Shown piece by piece: positions 1-10,052 of a DNA stretch of 64,000 nucleotides; positions within the stretch are counted from its first letter, which is position 1; each line of letters starts with the position of its first letter. This DNA is from Aspidapion aeneum (lineage: Eukaryota > Arthropoda > Insecta > Coleoptera > Brentidae): positions 5,480,220-5,544,219 of the forward strand of contig OY755048.1 in the NCBI GenBank assembly GCA_963576565.1, written 5' to 3'. The position numbers and the translations under genes are program-made. The notes under the pieces were generated by a model. The model made no database searches, was not told the DNA's origin, and saw nothing but the letters and a program-made list of their open reading frames with translations.

Positions 1-215
1 CTAACGTTGCGTATATGTTTCGAAAACCCGTCTAAAGAGCTATTATGCTTTTTGGACATTATCACTTTCAAAACCCTGTATTTCAAAACCTGGTCATTCA
101 TTTAAGTTGGGACCATAAGAACTTTTGATAAGCAAGGTTTAATCCACAACATATTAAAGTTTGTTTCTCATTAAAACATTTGACTAATATTTACTTAAAC
201 ACCGTGTAGATAATG
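1..215. repeat. Direct repeat, copy 1 (left flank of TIR element)
   Basis: The opening sequence (CTAACGTTGCGTATATG, then TTGGACATTATCACTTTCAA) recurs in imperfect form from 1131. The two copies are about 1,129 bp apart, with the TIR element at 263-1117 between them. The arrangement suggests a tandem unit that continues left of the window. No coding potential seen. Confidence 0.6.
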
Positions 216-262
216 TTTTAAAGGTACAGATTAAAAATAATAAGTAAATCGTATATGCATAT

Positions 263-1117
263 GGATGATTCTACAAAAATGGTGCTGTGGAGTGGGAATG
301 CATATTTTTCAAACACAGCTGCAAATGAAGCATAGTATAAGATTTAAAACGAAATGTTTTCTTTATGGAGCATTTGAGTTTAATGTATAAAAAAAATTGC
401 AAGTTTATAATTTTTTTTATTACAAAGCAAATACCTCATTCCTCTGGTGTAGTCCCAAACCAAATATTAAAAACTCAGATTGAAAAAAATATCCTAATAA
501 ATAATATTTAACCAAGTCTTAACTATTTATCAAAAAATTGATAAAACTTAAGTTTGCAGTCATATTTTTGAAAATCCGAATTTACATCTTCCCGGAAAAT
601 TTTACAATTTTAATCGTGCTCCATTTTTAATAACACATTATTTGTGAATACCACCGGTTAATTTCTAGAGAAAGAGACGGCCTTGGATATCTAATTTACT
701 TGTGAGTATGACAAGTTTTGACAGATAATGTCAACTTTAGTTTGGTTTAAGTTATAGATCTTTTTATTTTCGGCAGAAAATTAGTTTTTTTCGGAGAAAT
801 CAAAAAGGAACGCTTCAATTATCATTCCTCTGGTAAGTAAATATTCGACTGATATCAATAGTATAACTTAAGTTAAGTAGTCTAAATAGATTTTGATTTA
901 AATTGGAAATCCATTAAAAAACTCATTGCTCTGGTACTCATTCCTCTGGCATTTTTATGCAATAATTCCTAAAATTAGGGAAAATAAATGTTTCTTAGCT
1001 TACACCTAATTAGTAACATAAATTTAACAAAACAAAATTATTTACTGTGCTGTACTGTTATTTAAAGGCAATGACCAAAAATGATATCCATATAGCCCAC
1101 TTTTGGTAGAATCATCC
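263..1117. mobile_element. Non-autonomous DNA transposon with GGATGATTC TIRs and 4-bp ATAT duplication
   Basis: Left end GGATGATTCTACAAAAATGG is matched at the right end by the inverse of GGATGATTCTACCAAAAGTGG. Both sides are flanked by ATAT (259-262 and 1118-1121). The interior has no ORF of note but holds four direct copies of CTCATTCCTCTGG or a one-to-two-base variant (435-447, 822-833, 922-934, 937-949). The TIR resembles that of the element at 1950-3767 (GGGCGATTCCAC), which also has a 4-bp duplication, so the two are probably related. A 4-bp duplication is known for Sola-type and a few other superfamilies; the assignment is only an inference. Confidence 0.65.
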
Positions 1118-1130
1118 ATATATGTAATAC

Positions 1131-1300
1131 TAACATTGCGTATATGATATGCTAGTATAATCAGTCTAAATAGCAATTATGTTCCTTGGACATTATCACT
1201 TTCAACAAGTTGCGTTGTATTTTAAAAACTGAGAGATCAGAACTTTTGAGAAGAAAGGTTCAGTATACAACATACCAAAATTTCATGAAGTTCCCATCCC
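1131..1300. repeat. Direct repeat, copy 2
   Basis: Imperfect copy of 1-215: TAACATTGCGTATATG, then TTGGACATTATCACTTTCAA and AGAACTTTTGA-like blocks in the same order. It begins 13 bp after the right end of the TIR element at 263-1117. Confidence 0.6.
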
Positions 1301-1949
1301 ATAAGAGGTGTACCCGATCCTTTAAATAAAAAATGTCATATGTTTTATAAACTTTTATTTTGAGTAATAAAAATCTAAAACAACTCTTAAACAGCAAAAG
1401 TTTACGTGGGTACTTACGAAAAAAAAAATTAAGTGATTTTTAAAAAATGCGAACTTTGAACCACCGCGAGTTTACGAGGCATTTTTCCGAGATCAAAACA
1501 AGAACTAAAACAACAAGAGATATTACGGTCCACCTTTCGCCGTTGGAAAAGCAACATGTTTTGCTTGATTCGCGATCTCCGTGCTTTGCGAACTATCCTC
1601 GACGCATGTATTGTATGCATGGATTGAGGGTTGCAGGTAGCAGCGCCGGTGAATATGAGTAGCGCATCGCGACTGAAACATATACTGAAACCTATCTGGA
1701 AAATCTTCCTGAAATTATCAGCGTTGTACAACCACTTTAGATCGACAGTGGCATCACAACACAAATAGTGCAGGCGCTAAACGTAGTTGTCTATGCAAAA
1801 TATGAGGACCGCAGTTTGACAATGGATTCTAGCTAGCTTTTAACAATCCGGATGTTACCGTCAAGTTTTTGGTCCAATTTTTTTTTATCCCCCCTCCTCT
1901 TATGGTCGTATTCGAATATATAAAAATTTAGTTAAGTTGATGCCCTAAA
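1301..1949. other. Unassigned stretch with a more GC-rich island (about 1430-1765)
   Basis: A locally more GC-rich block has two overlapping short open frames on opposite strands (1447-1662 plus, 1429-1764 minus). Neither translation shows a motif I recognise. It could be a decayed exon or transposon fragment. The rest is AT-rich and featureless. Confidence 0.3.
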
Positions 1950-3767
1950 GGGCGATTCCACAGAAAGTGGTCCTAAGCGGATATGTCTTAAACATTTTTA
2001 TAGGTTATCAAAATTAGCCTTAAATTAAAGCCAACACTACTTAGCTTATGATCTTGAGTAAGGATTTTCCCAAGAAATCAGAAGAAGAAAGCATTAAACT
2101 AATTTATATAAAAATATCCATTATTTTAGCTTAAAGATAAACATCTCAAAAACCTGTTTTTCCTTAAGCTTTTGACATTAAACAATAAATTAACCATACC
2201 GTAGTACCATATACAACAAATGTACAAATTTTCATGCCAAAGTTCGCTTGTTTGTACTTGGTTTAGCCCAAAAATACGTGGCATGATAAACTGTTGTCAC
2301 ACACGTAACGAAAACAGAAATAAAAATGTATAACTCGGAAAATAGGCATTAATTAAACGAATTAAACAAAATTTTAAAAAATTGCATGTTAGAAGTTTTT
2401 TTTTATCAACAGAAATAAATCTGTCACACACGTAACGATTATTTTAACTTTTGAAATAAAATGCAATATTTTCTAAGTAATAATTTTGTTTATTCAGTTT
2501 TCGCCTTAAATGTCTATTCTTTGAGTAATTCTAACAGGAATAGATTGTATAGTCATTGGCGTAAATAAAAAACAAAATAATTATATTATCGTGTTCATCT
2601 GCGGAATGCTACTAGACCTAATAATGTTATTCCAGTTAGGCCTAAATTGGCCCCTTACTTCTACAAATAACACTGTAGAATTTCAACAAAGTTGTGTAAA
2701 ATTTACTTAGTACATGGTAACATTCTTCTGAAAAAATTATATTTACAAATAGGTTTGACGTATCTTGAAATATGTTTATAAGAAACTCTATTATAAGAGA
2801 AAACGTTTTGATATGCTCGGACACAAAAGAAAAGACTAAAAATACCATATTTGTATTTGTTAATAAGTTGTTTGAGATAATTTTTACAGAAGGTCAAAAG
2901 GAAGATGTGATAATTTTTAGTGATGGACCATCATCGGAATTCAAAAATAAATACTTACTTCCATTTTTAAAAGACAAATTTTATGTTAATTTTACATGGA
3001 AGAATTTTTCCACAAGCCACGGCAAAGGTGTAGTAGACGGTATAGGAGGACGCGTAGAATCTTTGGTTTGGCAACTATCTCAATCTAAAGATGAAAAATT
3101 GGTAGTCCAAAATTTGGTCGACTTTTATAAAGCTGCATCAAGTGTTTAAAATCAACTTCTTTATGAAGACAACAACAGCAAATTACCATTTATAAAACTA
3201 AATAGGCCTAACCCAAAAAATTTGAGTAAAAAGATATTTGGTCAAGTAATTATGAAGTTTTTAAAAAAATATCCTTTTTAGTTGTCTAGTTATAATTCTT
3301 TTTAAAAATAAAATACTATTAGCTATTACTTTCTGTATTTTATCATTAGTCACACACGTAACACGTTGTTGTCACACACGTAACTCACTTTTAAGTTTTT
3401 AAATAAAATAATAAAATGCATAAAGGGGCATTTAAATATAAATCTTATTGTACAAAATATTACCAAGTATTAATTAAAAAATAAAAGTTGAATTAAGTAT
3501 TTGGCAGCTCGCAGAAAATTTATAAAATAACAAAAATACATTATTTTGTAAAGAAATAAATATCACACACGTAACGAATTTTTATAATCTTATAAGTAAA
3601 TTAATATTTTTCAATTAGTGATTTTTTTGGCGTTAACGTAAGCAAAACTAACAACTTAATCCAGCAAAATTATATTTAATAATTTCGATGTGTTTTTGTT
3701 GGGTTTAAAAGCAACAATTCTAAAAAAAATAAGTCTGAATGTCACACACGTAACGGTGGAATCACCC
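1950..3767 (+). mobile_element. DNA transposon with GGGYGATTCCAC TIRs, TAAA duplication and six TCACACACGTAAC motifs
   Basis: Left end GGGCGATTCCAC (1950-1961) is matched by GTGGAATCACCC at 3756-3767, and both are flanked by TAAA (1946-1949, 3768-3771). Six perfect copies of TCACACACGTAAC lie in the same orientation at 2297, 2424, 3350, 3372, 3563 and 3742: two near the left end, four near the right, and none in the coding middle. They look like subterminal transposase-binding sites. The central part holds a decayed transposase fragment (2772-3149). Superfamily not settled; the 4-bp duplication recalls Sola, but no diagnostic alignment was possible. Confidence 0.72.
2772..3149 (+). pseudogene. 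DDE-type transposase fragment (SDG ... SHGKGVVDGIGG)
   Basis: This is an open frame of 125 codons. The C-terminal half is clearly protein-like: an SDG turn after a hydrophobic strand (residues 46-52), FKNKY (57-61), a WKNF segment, then SHGKGVVDGIGG (82-93). An SDG...KNK...SHGKG-DG-GG arrangement recurs in insect and cnidarian transposase-like proteins as I remember them, where the acidic residues are probable catalytic-core positions; that is family memory, not a search. The frame is closed upstream by a TGA just before the ATG and stops after 125 codons, far short of a normal transposase, so this is a remnant. It lies between two clusters of the TCACACACGTAAC motif inside the TIR element, which supports its being that element's own transposase. 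Confidence 0.6.
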
Positions 3768-3839
3768 TAAAGCCACAATGACACAGATATGCATAAAAAA
3801 TGTGTAAAAGCCACCCTAAAAATAATATTACATCAGTTT

Positions 3840-4430
3840 TTTAAATTTTATCTGCAAAAACCCTTAAAAACCCCCAGATCCCTCAAAACCCGAAATTTTT
3901 AGTTTTTCATACGGAAAAATATGTAATTATCTTTATTGTAGTCATATAAGTCAGTGGAGTACGACTAATGACAAACTCTCCAGCGGCGTCCGTTTATTGA
4001 GGTAATGTAAAAAAATAAAGAAACGAAACATGTTTATTATAGGATTTACCCGATTTTCTTAAAAACCAAGCTCTATAAATAATGTTTAATGTAACGAATT
4101 AATGTACTTTATTATAGATAACAAACTTTTCTTGTAAACGATGTATATTAAGGCAACATTGCTTTTATCCATAACAATTTAACAATTTAGGGGCGTCCGA
4201 AAATTAAATTAATCTTGAAAAATCACTAAACGGGCTCTTAAAAACTAAGCTTCTTGGAAAAAAAATATTTCACACTATGTATAAGTCAGTGGGGTCAGAC
4301 TAATGACAAACTATCCAGCGGCATCCGTTTATTGAAAAAATTTATAAAAAAATAATGTCACATGTTTTATCCGATTATCTTAAAAACCAAGCCCTCTATC
4401 AAAGATGACATCAAGAATATGGAAATAAGA
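3840..4430. repeat. Dispersed repeat fragment (GCGGCGTCCGTTTATTGA family)
   Basis: A block reading GACTAATGACAAACTCTCC, then AGCGGCGTCCGTTTATTGA, occurs near 3960-4000 and again near 4295-4335. A diverged third copy lies near 51,830-51,865 inside the fold-back element at 51,425-52,515. Flanking C-rich text and TTCTTAAAAACYAAGC are also shared. This stretch is therefore an internally duplicated fragment of that family without its TIRs. No coding potential. Confidence 0.6.
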
Positions 4431-4473
4431 ATGTTGTGAAGAATCATTCCAGTGGTAGTAGGTAGAATGGAGC

Positions 4474-4625
4474 ACTCAGAAACCAGACCACACTGCCTTA
4501 TATAGGTTAGGTCTGAAATGGCAGGCAAGGACTTGGACGTTTAAGAAAGTTGGAAAATTATCCTTTCAGAAACCAGATCAGAGTGCCATATGGGGCCAGG
4601 ACCTGGATGGTAAGGAGAGTTAACT
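4474..4625. repeat. Two-copy tandem repeat, about 90 bp
   Basis: TCAGAAACCAGAYCASASTGCC followed by a GG(C/A)CAGGACYTGGA-like block occurs twice, 90 bp apart. Function unknown; no ORF. Confidence 0.5.
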
Positions 4626-4873
4626 TTTCTCTAACCAATAACTCCTTTCTTCCAAATGAGAATGAGGCATCACGTGTTTAAGTCGTCAATCAAACAAATC
4701 GTCGTACTGCGCTCTATTACAGTGAATAAGACTACTGCAATGATGGTAGCATAAACCACAAAGTATACCTTACTTTATGCTTAAACGTATGAATTGGAAA
4801 TATAAGGGTAAAGAATCTGGCCTGCTAAAAAGTCCATGAAATAACTAGTTACTACAAATTAAGTTCACAAAAG

Positions 4874-5042
4874 AGAATCATAACAAAAAAATTTCATGTA
4901 AAAAAAGTCCAGTACGCGAAAACGGTATTCCGTAAAAAGAATTGAGATAAAAGTAAAGCCAAGTTCTCCAACACAAATTTCAAAATGAAAGGTTCTTACT
5001 AGATAGAAAATGTTTTTTAAACTTTGCTATAACAGCCAAACT
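4874..5042. mobile_element. Half copy of a palindromic MITE
   Basis: Closely matches the left arm of the palindromic MITE at 56,338-56,729: ATCATAAC..., AGTACGCGAAAA..., AAAGCCAAGTTCTCCAA..., AATGAAAGGTTC. The mirror arm is absent here, so this is a truncated copy. Confidence 0.6.
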
Positions 5043-5060
5043 TCTTTTATTTAAAAATCC

Positions 5061-6198
5061 TACATAGAGGGACCGTTATTTTAACATAACATAATTACCT
5101 TTTGGTGGTCTATGCCGCTTCTGAATACCCAATGACGCAATTTAAATAAAAATGTGGTTCAAAAAGTTTGTTATATATTTAAAAACTAGAATAATAAGAA
5201 GTTAAGTATTTACCTGTGGTTCAGATTTGAACATAAAGAGACAAAGGTTTATTGTTCTATCCAATCTTGCACAAGGATTTGCTTATGAATAAATATAGCA
5301 GATAATTTCCATTGTATTATCTTAGAGTTCCACGGTGGTATTTTTTATTAAGTTTTAAATTAAAAGGAGAAAAAGTGAAGACGCCCTAAGCATCGCTAGC
5401 AGGGATGCCTGGGGAGACCTGCTAAATTTTTAAGTTAAAAATAATTTGTCCTTGCTTTTACTAGTGCCTGACTTTGTGTTTATTTGTGACGTTACAAACA
5501 CAAAGTTTTATTCTTGAAGATGCCCAACTAAGAATATGTGACTTTCAAACTTCGTTTCAGTGATAATTATTTTGTATTTATTAGGCCAATTTATCTATGA
5601 AATCTGTGTAAATTAAAGTCGAAAAAAATCACTTAATACATTGTAAAATACTATTTGTGAAGTACCTTAATGTATCAGCTATAAAATAGTATATGTGTCT
5701 GTCATATATTTCTTTGATAGTTTTTAAATTTATGTCATCTATATATCTTATGATAAATTAGGAAAAGTTTAAGAGAGAATTGTTATGTTCCGTTTAGAAT
5801 ATCTACGAATTGGCGTTAAAAATACTCCAAACTACTCGTATGGTTTTTCCGAGTTTTTCGGAATAACTGGTAAACTAAAACAGGCGTTTATTTGTTAATA
5901 ATTTGCAACAGTTCTTAAATTTCTTACATCATTGTATTACCAAATAATTAGATATTTTTTAATGAATCAGGAACGTTTTAGTCCGTTTTTTGTTTATCGA
6001 ATTTATTCGCGCTACGGAAAGTAGGTACCTATCTAAACCACGGTGCTTGACGCTTCAAGTTTAAAATAACTAAAAATGCAGGTCCTAAATTTTGTTTCTA
6101 CTCAAACATTGTCTACAAGTTTAAAAAAAAAAGGTTTTGCTGTTTAAATAAACGTAGAAAATGAAATAGGTATGTTGTTGCGTACTCTTAAGAATACT
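5061..6198. repeat. 1.14-kb tandem repeat of unknown family, copy 1
   Basis: This is the first of two full copies, with a partial third at 8693, of a roughly 1,136-bp sequence starting TACATAGAGRGACCGYTATT. Landmarks in order are ACATAACATAATTACCTTTT, a GCATCGCTAGCAGG block, GGGGAGACCTGCTAAA, and TCGCGCTACGGAAAGTA. No convincing ORF or TIR. It could be an untranslated part of a larger retroelement or an old segmental tandem duplication. Its 3' part contains TCTACAAGTTT, the uninterrupted form of the site where copy 2 carries an insertion. Confidence 0.7.
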
Positions 6199-8400
6199 CA
6201 TAGAGAGACCGCTATTTTAACATAACATAATTACCTTTTGGTCGTATATGCCGCTTCTGAATACCCAATGCCGCAATTTAAACAAAAATGTGGTTCAAAA
6301 AGTTTATTATATATTTAAAAATAAGAATAATAAGAAGTTAAGTATTTACCTGTGGTTCAGATTTGAACATAAAGGGACAAAGGTTTATTGTTCTATCCAA
6401 TCTTGCACAAGGATTTGCTTATGAATAAACAAAGCAGATAATTTTCATCGTATTATCTTAGAGTTGCACAGTGGTATTTTTTTTTTAAGTTTTAAATTAA
6501 AAGGAGAAAAAGTGGAGACGCCATAAGCATCGCTAGCAGGAGCTTATTTACAGGGATGCCTGGGGAGACCTGCTAAATTTTTAAGTTAAAAATAATTTAT
6601 CCTCGCTTTTACCAGTGCCTGACTCCGGTTTTGTCTGTCACGCTACAAACACAAAGTTTTATTCTTGGTTATGCCCAATTAAGAATTATGTGACTTTCAA
6701 AATTCGTTTCAGCGATAATTATTTTTTATTTATTATGCCAATTTATTTATGAAATCTGTGTAAATTAAAGTCGAAAAAAATCACTTAATACATTGTAAAA
6801 TACTATTTGTGAAGTACCTTAATGTATCAGCTATAAAATAGTATATGTGTCTGTGTCATATATTTCTTTGATAGTTTTTAAATTTATGTCATCTATATAT
6901 CTTATGATAAATTAGGAAATGTTTAAGAGAGAATTGTTATGTTCCGTTTAGAATATCTACGAATTGGCGATAAAAATACTCCAAATTACTCGTATGGTTT
7001 TTCCGAGTTTTTAGGAATAACTGGTAAACTAAAACAAGCGTTTATTTGTTAATAATTTGCAACAGTTCTTAAATTTCTTACATCAGTGTATTACCAAATA
7101 ATTAGATATTGTTTGATGAATCAGGAACGTTTTAGTCCGTGTTTCGTTTAACGAATTTATTCGCGCTACGGAAAGTACCTATCTAAACCACGGCCCAGGT
7201 GCAGGTCCTAAATTTGGTTTCTACTCAAACATTGTCTACAACCCAGCAAACATGGATTACAAAAAAAGTACATTTAAAGTACTGGCTTTCACTGCTGCCC
7301 ATAACGGCAAAGTACTAAGTAGGAAGCACTTAATTCGTATTGATTTGAAACAACGGCCTGCATCAGGCCAGCAAGTATATATTTTAGTACAAAAAACACT
7401 GTACTTTTAAAGTAATGCATTTTTTTAAACTTCTTTGTACACAAAAGCATGTACTTTTAAAGCAATGTATTTTCTTCGTATTTTTAGTAAATACAAAAAA
7501 AACTGAATTTTTAGACATTTTAAAAAAAAACTGTACTTTTAAAGCATTGTCATATTGTATTAATTTTTTTGGAATACAAAGAAACTACTTTTATTGTAGA
7601 ATTGTAAGGACATTACGTCACTCACCTCTCATATTTACGGAAGGAAAATATTTGATCATTATATAAGGATCTTTAATAATTTCCTTTTCATATCAGATGA
7701 GGATATTTCCAAGGATTATGGTATATTTACATCGATTTAAAAATAAATAAAATCATTCACATTCTTAAGCTTGACATTCCTTAGTGTACCTGTAAAATGT
7801 TGACTAGTGTTTGCCATCTAGTGGCAATGACGGCAAACATCAACTTGTCAGTTTTTTTGTAAATATTTTATTTTCACAGTAAAATATTTATTATTTTTGT
7901 ACTAAAATAAAGTGCTTTAAAAACAACTGTTTAAAAATACTTTTAAAATGTTTTTTCACTGTTATATTAATTTTGCAGTAAAACTTATAAACTTTTAATA
8001 ATAAATTAAATGTACTTTAAGAGTACCTTCTTCATAATGTTTTTTTTGTGAATATTTTATTTTCACAGTAAAATATTTAATTGTTTTGTACTAAAATAAA
8101 GTGCTTGAAAAGCAACTGTTTAAATTTACTTTTAAAATGTTTTTTGCCATTAACGCTGGCTGCACTTGGCATTCTTAAAAAATAAAGTATAACTTTTCGT
8201 TGTATTAAAAATAAAGTACTACAATGATGCAGTTTTTGCACTTTTAAATAATATGCAAAATAGACAATACAGTTAAAGTACAATATTAGTAAAGTACCAG
8301 CAGGTGGATGTTTGCTGGGAAGTTTCAAAGAAAAAAGAAACCGTTTTCCAGTTTAAATAAATGCAGAAAATGAAACAGATATGTTGTTGTATACTCTAAA
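6199..8400. repeat. 1.14-kb tandem repeat, copy 2, split by an insertion
   Basis: Follows copy 1 directly with the same order of landmarks. The match runs to 7241, is interrupted by the TIR element at 7242-8319, and resumes at 8320 (AAGTTTCAAAG...) until about 8400. The repeat duplication therefore predates the insertion. Confidence 0.7.
7242..8319. mobile_element. 1,078-bp TIR element (CCCAGCAAACAT ends)
   Basis: Left end CCCAGCAAACATGG and right end ATGTTTGCTGGG form a 12-bp TIR. Copy 1 of the host repeat gives the empty site (TCTACAAGTTT), so the element is flanked by a 2-bp AA duplication (7240-7241 and 8320-8321) or a shorter one. The interior is AT-rich, with repeated GTACTTTTAAAGYA motifs (near 7396, 7450 and 7533). 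A segment of about 110 bp is duplicated (about 7855-7960 and 8043-8150). Short frames inside resemble no transposase, so it is probably non-autonomous. Superfamily unknown. Confidence 0.7.
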
Positions 8401-8692
8401 ACAATATTACTTGATTGAAATACACAGTCTTTAAAATAATATAAATTAACGTTTTCAATTCTTAATTTGCAAAGAACTGACAATAAAGAAATACGATAAA
8501 AACATTTGCTGAAAATTGGGATTGAGCTCTTTAAAAGAACGTTGAGGGGGTCCTCGCCTAGTCGGTCCTTATACTAACTTGAAGTGACGCTGCTTGCACT
8601 TTATTTTCTCCACATACATATAGGGTCGCCAAAGTGCTGATGGCTTGTCGAAAATGTCAGCTCAGGTAATGAAAGGCTTTGGAAAAAAAAAT
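8401..8692. other. Unassigned spacer
   Basis: Mixed-composition sequence between repeat copies 2 and 3. No ORF, TIR or repeat recognised. Confidence 0.3.
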
Positions 8693-9195
8693 CCTACATA
8701 GAGAGACCGCTATTTTAACATAACATAATTACCTTTTGGTCGTCTATACCGCTTCTGAATACCCGATGACGCAATTTAAATAAAATTTTTGTTCAAAAAG
8801 TTAATGACTTATATATTTAAAAACAAGAATAATAATAAGTTGTCCTCTTTTTTTAGGTAATTACATGTGGTTTAGAGTTTAAAATCAAGAGACAAATGTT
8901 TGTTGTTCTATCTAATCTTGAACAAGAATCTGCTTATGAATAAACAAAGCAGATAATTTCAATCGTATTATCTTATAGTTCCACGGTGGTATTTTTATAA
9001 GTTTTAATTTAGATGGTTCATAGGATAAACAAAGGATAGGCCATGCGCGTCGCTAGCGTAGGCTTATCTACAGGGGGTCTGGGGGGACAGGCCACCCCTA
9101 ATTTTTTAAGTTAAATATAATTTATCCTCGCATTTACCAGTGCTTGACTCCGGTTTTGTCTGGATCGTTAAAAACACAAAGTTTTATTTTGGGGC
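8693..9195. repeat. 1.14-kb repeat, copy 3 (5' part only)
   Basis: Starts TACATAGAGAGACCGC as copy 2 does and follows it through the CGTCGCTAGCG block to the GACTCCGGTTTTGTCTG block. It then diverges near 9195, so it is a truncated third copy, more diverged than copies 1 and 2. Confidence 0.65.
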
Positions 9196-9871
9196 CCCAA
9201 ATTTTTAGATCCAAGATGCGCTACCGAGTGCTGAAAAAATGGAGCAGTCAAAGAAATTAGTTGCACTCTGGAAAACTGTGTCAATTTTATTCTTAGTGAA
9301 AAATATGCACACACAGCGTGTATAATATTAAAATTGTAGATGGTTATTTATTTTTTTAAATTAAACTATTGTTATTAATATTATAAATATTTTGAATTTA
9401 TGTAGCTATAGCACAAAGCTAATAATTTAATATCAAAATTGTTCTTCTGGCTACAAATTTGCATACATAATACAGTTACAATCGCATAATAGTATACATA
9501 TATCATCGTTAAATTTAACTGTATATTATGGACAAAATCTTCTTTCTGGCAAACAATTTCCGTTTTATAACAAGAATTTTACCCGGGTGTGTAGCCAATA
9601 ATGGGCAATTTATGAATATTAAACCCACTTCAGGAAATTCTATGAAGTTCTGATTAACAACCATGTTTCTACAATGGGCTCGCTATAAATAACTATTACA
9701 TATAGGTGTGGGTTATGAATAGAGGGAAGTTTTGAGGATTTAAAATTTGTCTTTTGATTTAAATTTTATCATAAAGTTTATCAATTATAAAGCCATATCA
9801 TGCGTAGGCAACAAAACAGTGTTTGCATAAATTGTTTATTTATTTTATTTTAAAAAGCAATTTACTTACTT
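9196..9871. other. AT-rich unassigned sequence
   Basis: No ORF, repeat or TIR pair recognised. Confidence 0.3.
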
Positions 9872-10052
9872 AAGGAGACGAGACCCGAATATCTGGCAGC
9901 CTCTCCGAGAAGAGACATAGAAGTACATGGAGAGGAAGTAATCATCGAAAACGAAATGATAAAGAATAATATTAAAAAGCTTAAATCCGGAAAAGCTAGT
10001 GGACCTGGGGGAATATATGCTGAAATGCTCAAATATGAATCAGAGAAACGTA
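9872..10052 (+). pseudogene. RTE-like LINE fragment, truncated at both ends
   Basis: About 180 bp aligns with the middle of the RTE-like ORF at 31,160-31,345. It encodes TRPEYLAASPRRDIEVHGEE and then LKSGKASGPGGIYAEMLKY, the segment just before the reverse transcriptase palm; GPGGIYAEML is the usual GPD/GPG-I-AE motif. Homology stops abruptly on both sides and no tail or target duplication is visible. This is a short relic, not a gene. Confidence 0.8.

Noticed and set aside
1429..1764. Overlapping ORFs in the GC-richer island
   Set aside because: Neither frame shows a domain, start context or splice structure; kept only as an unassigned island.
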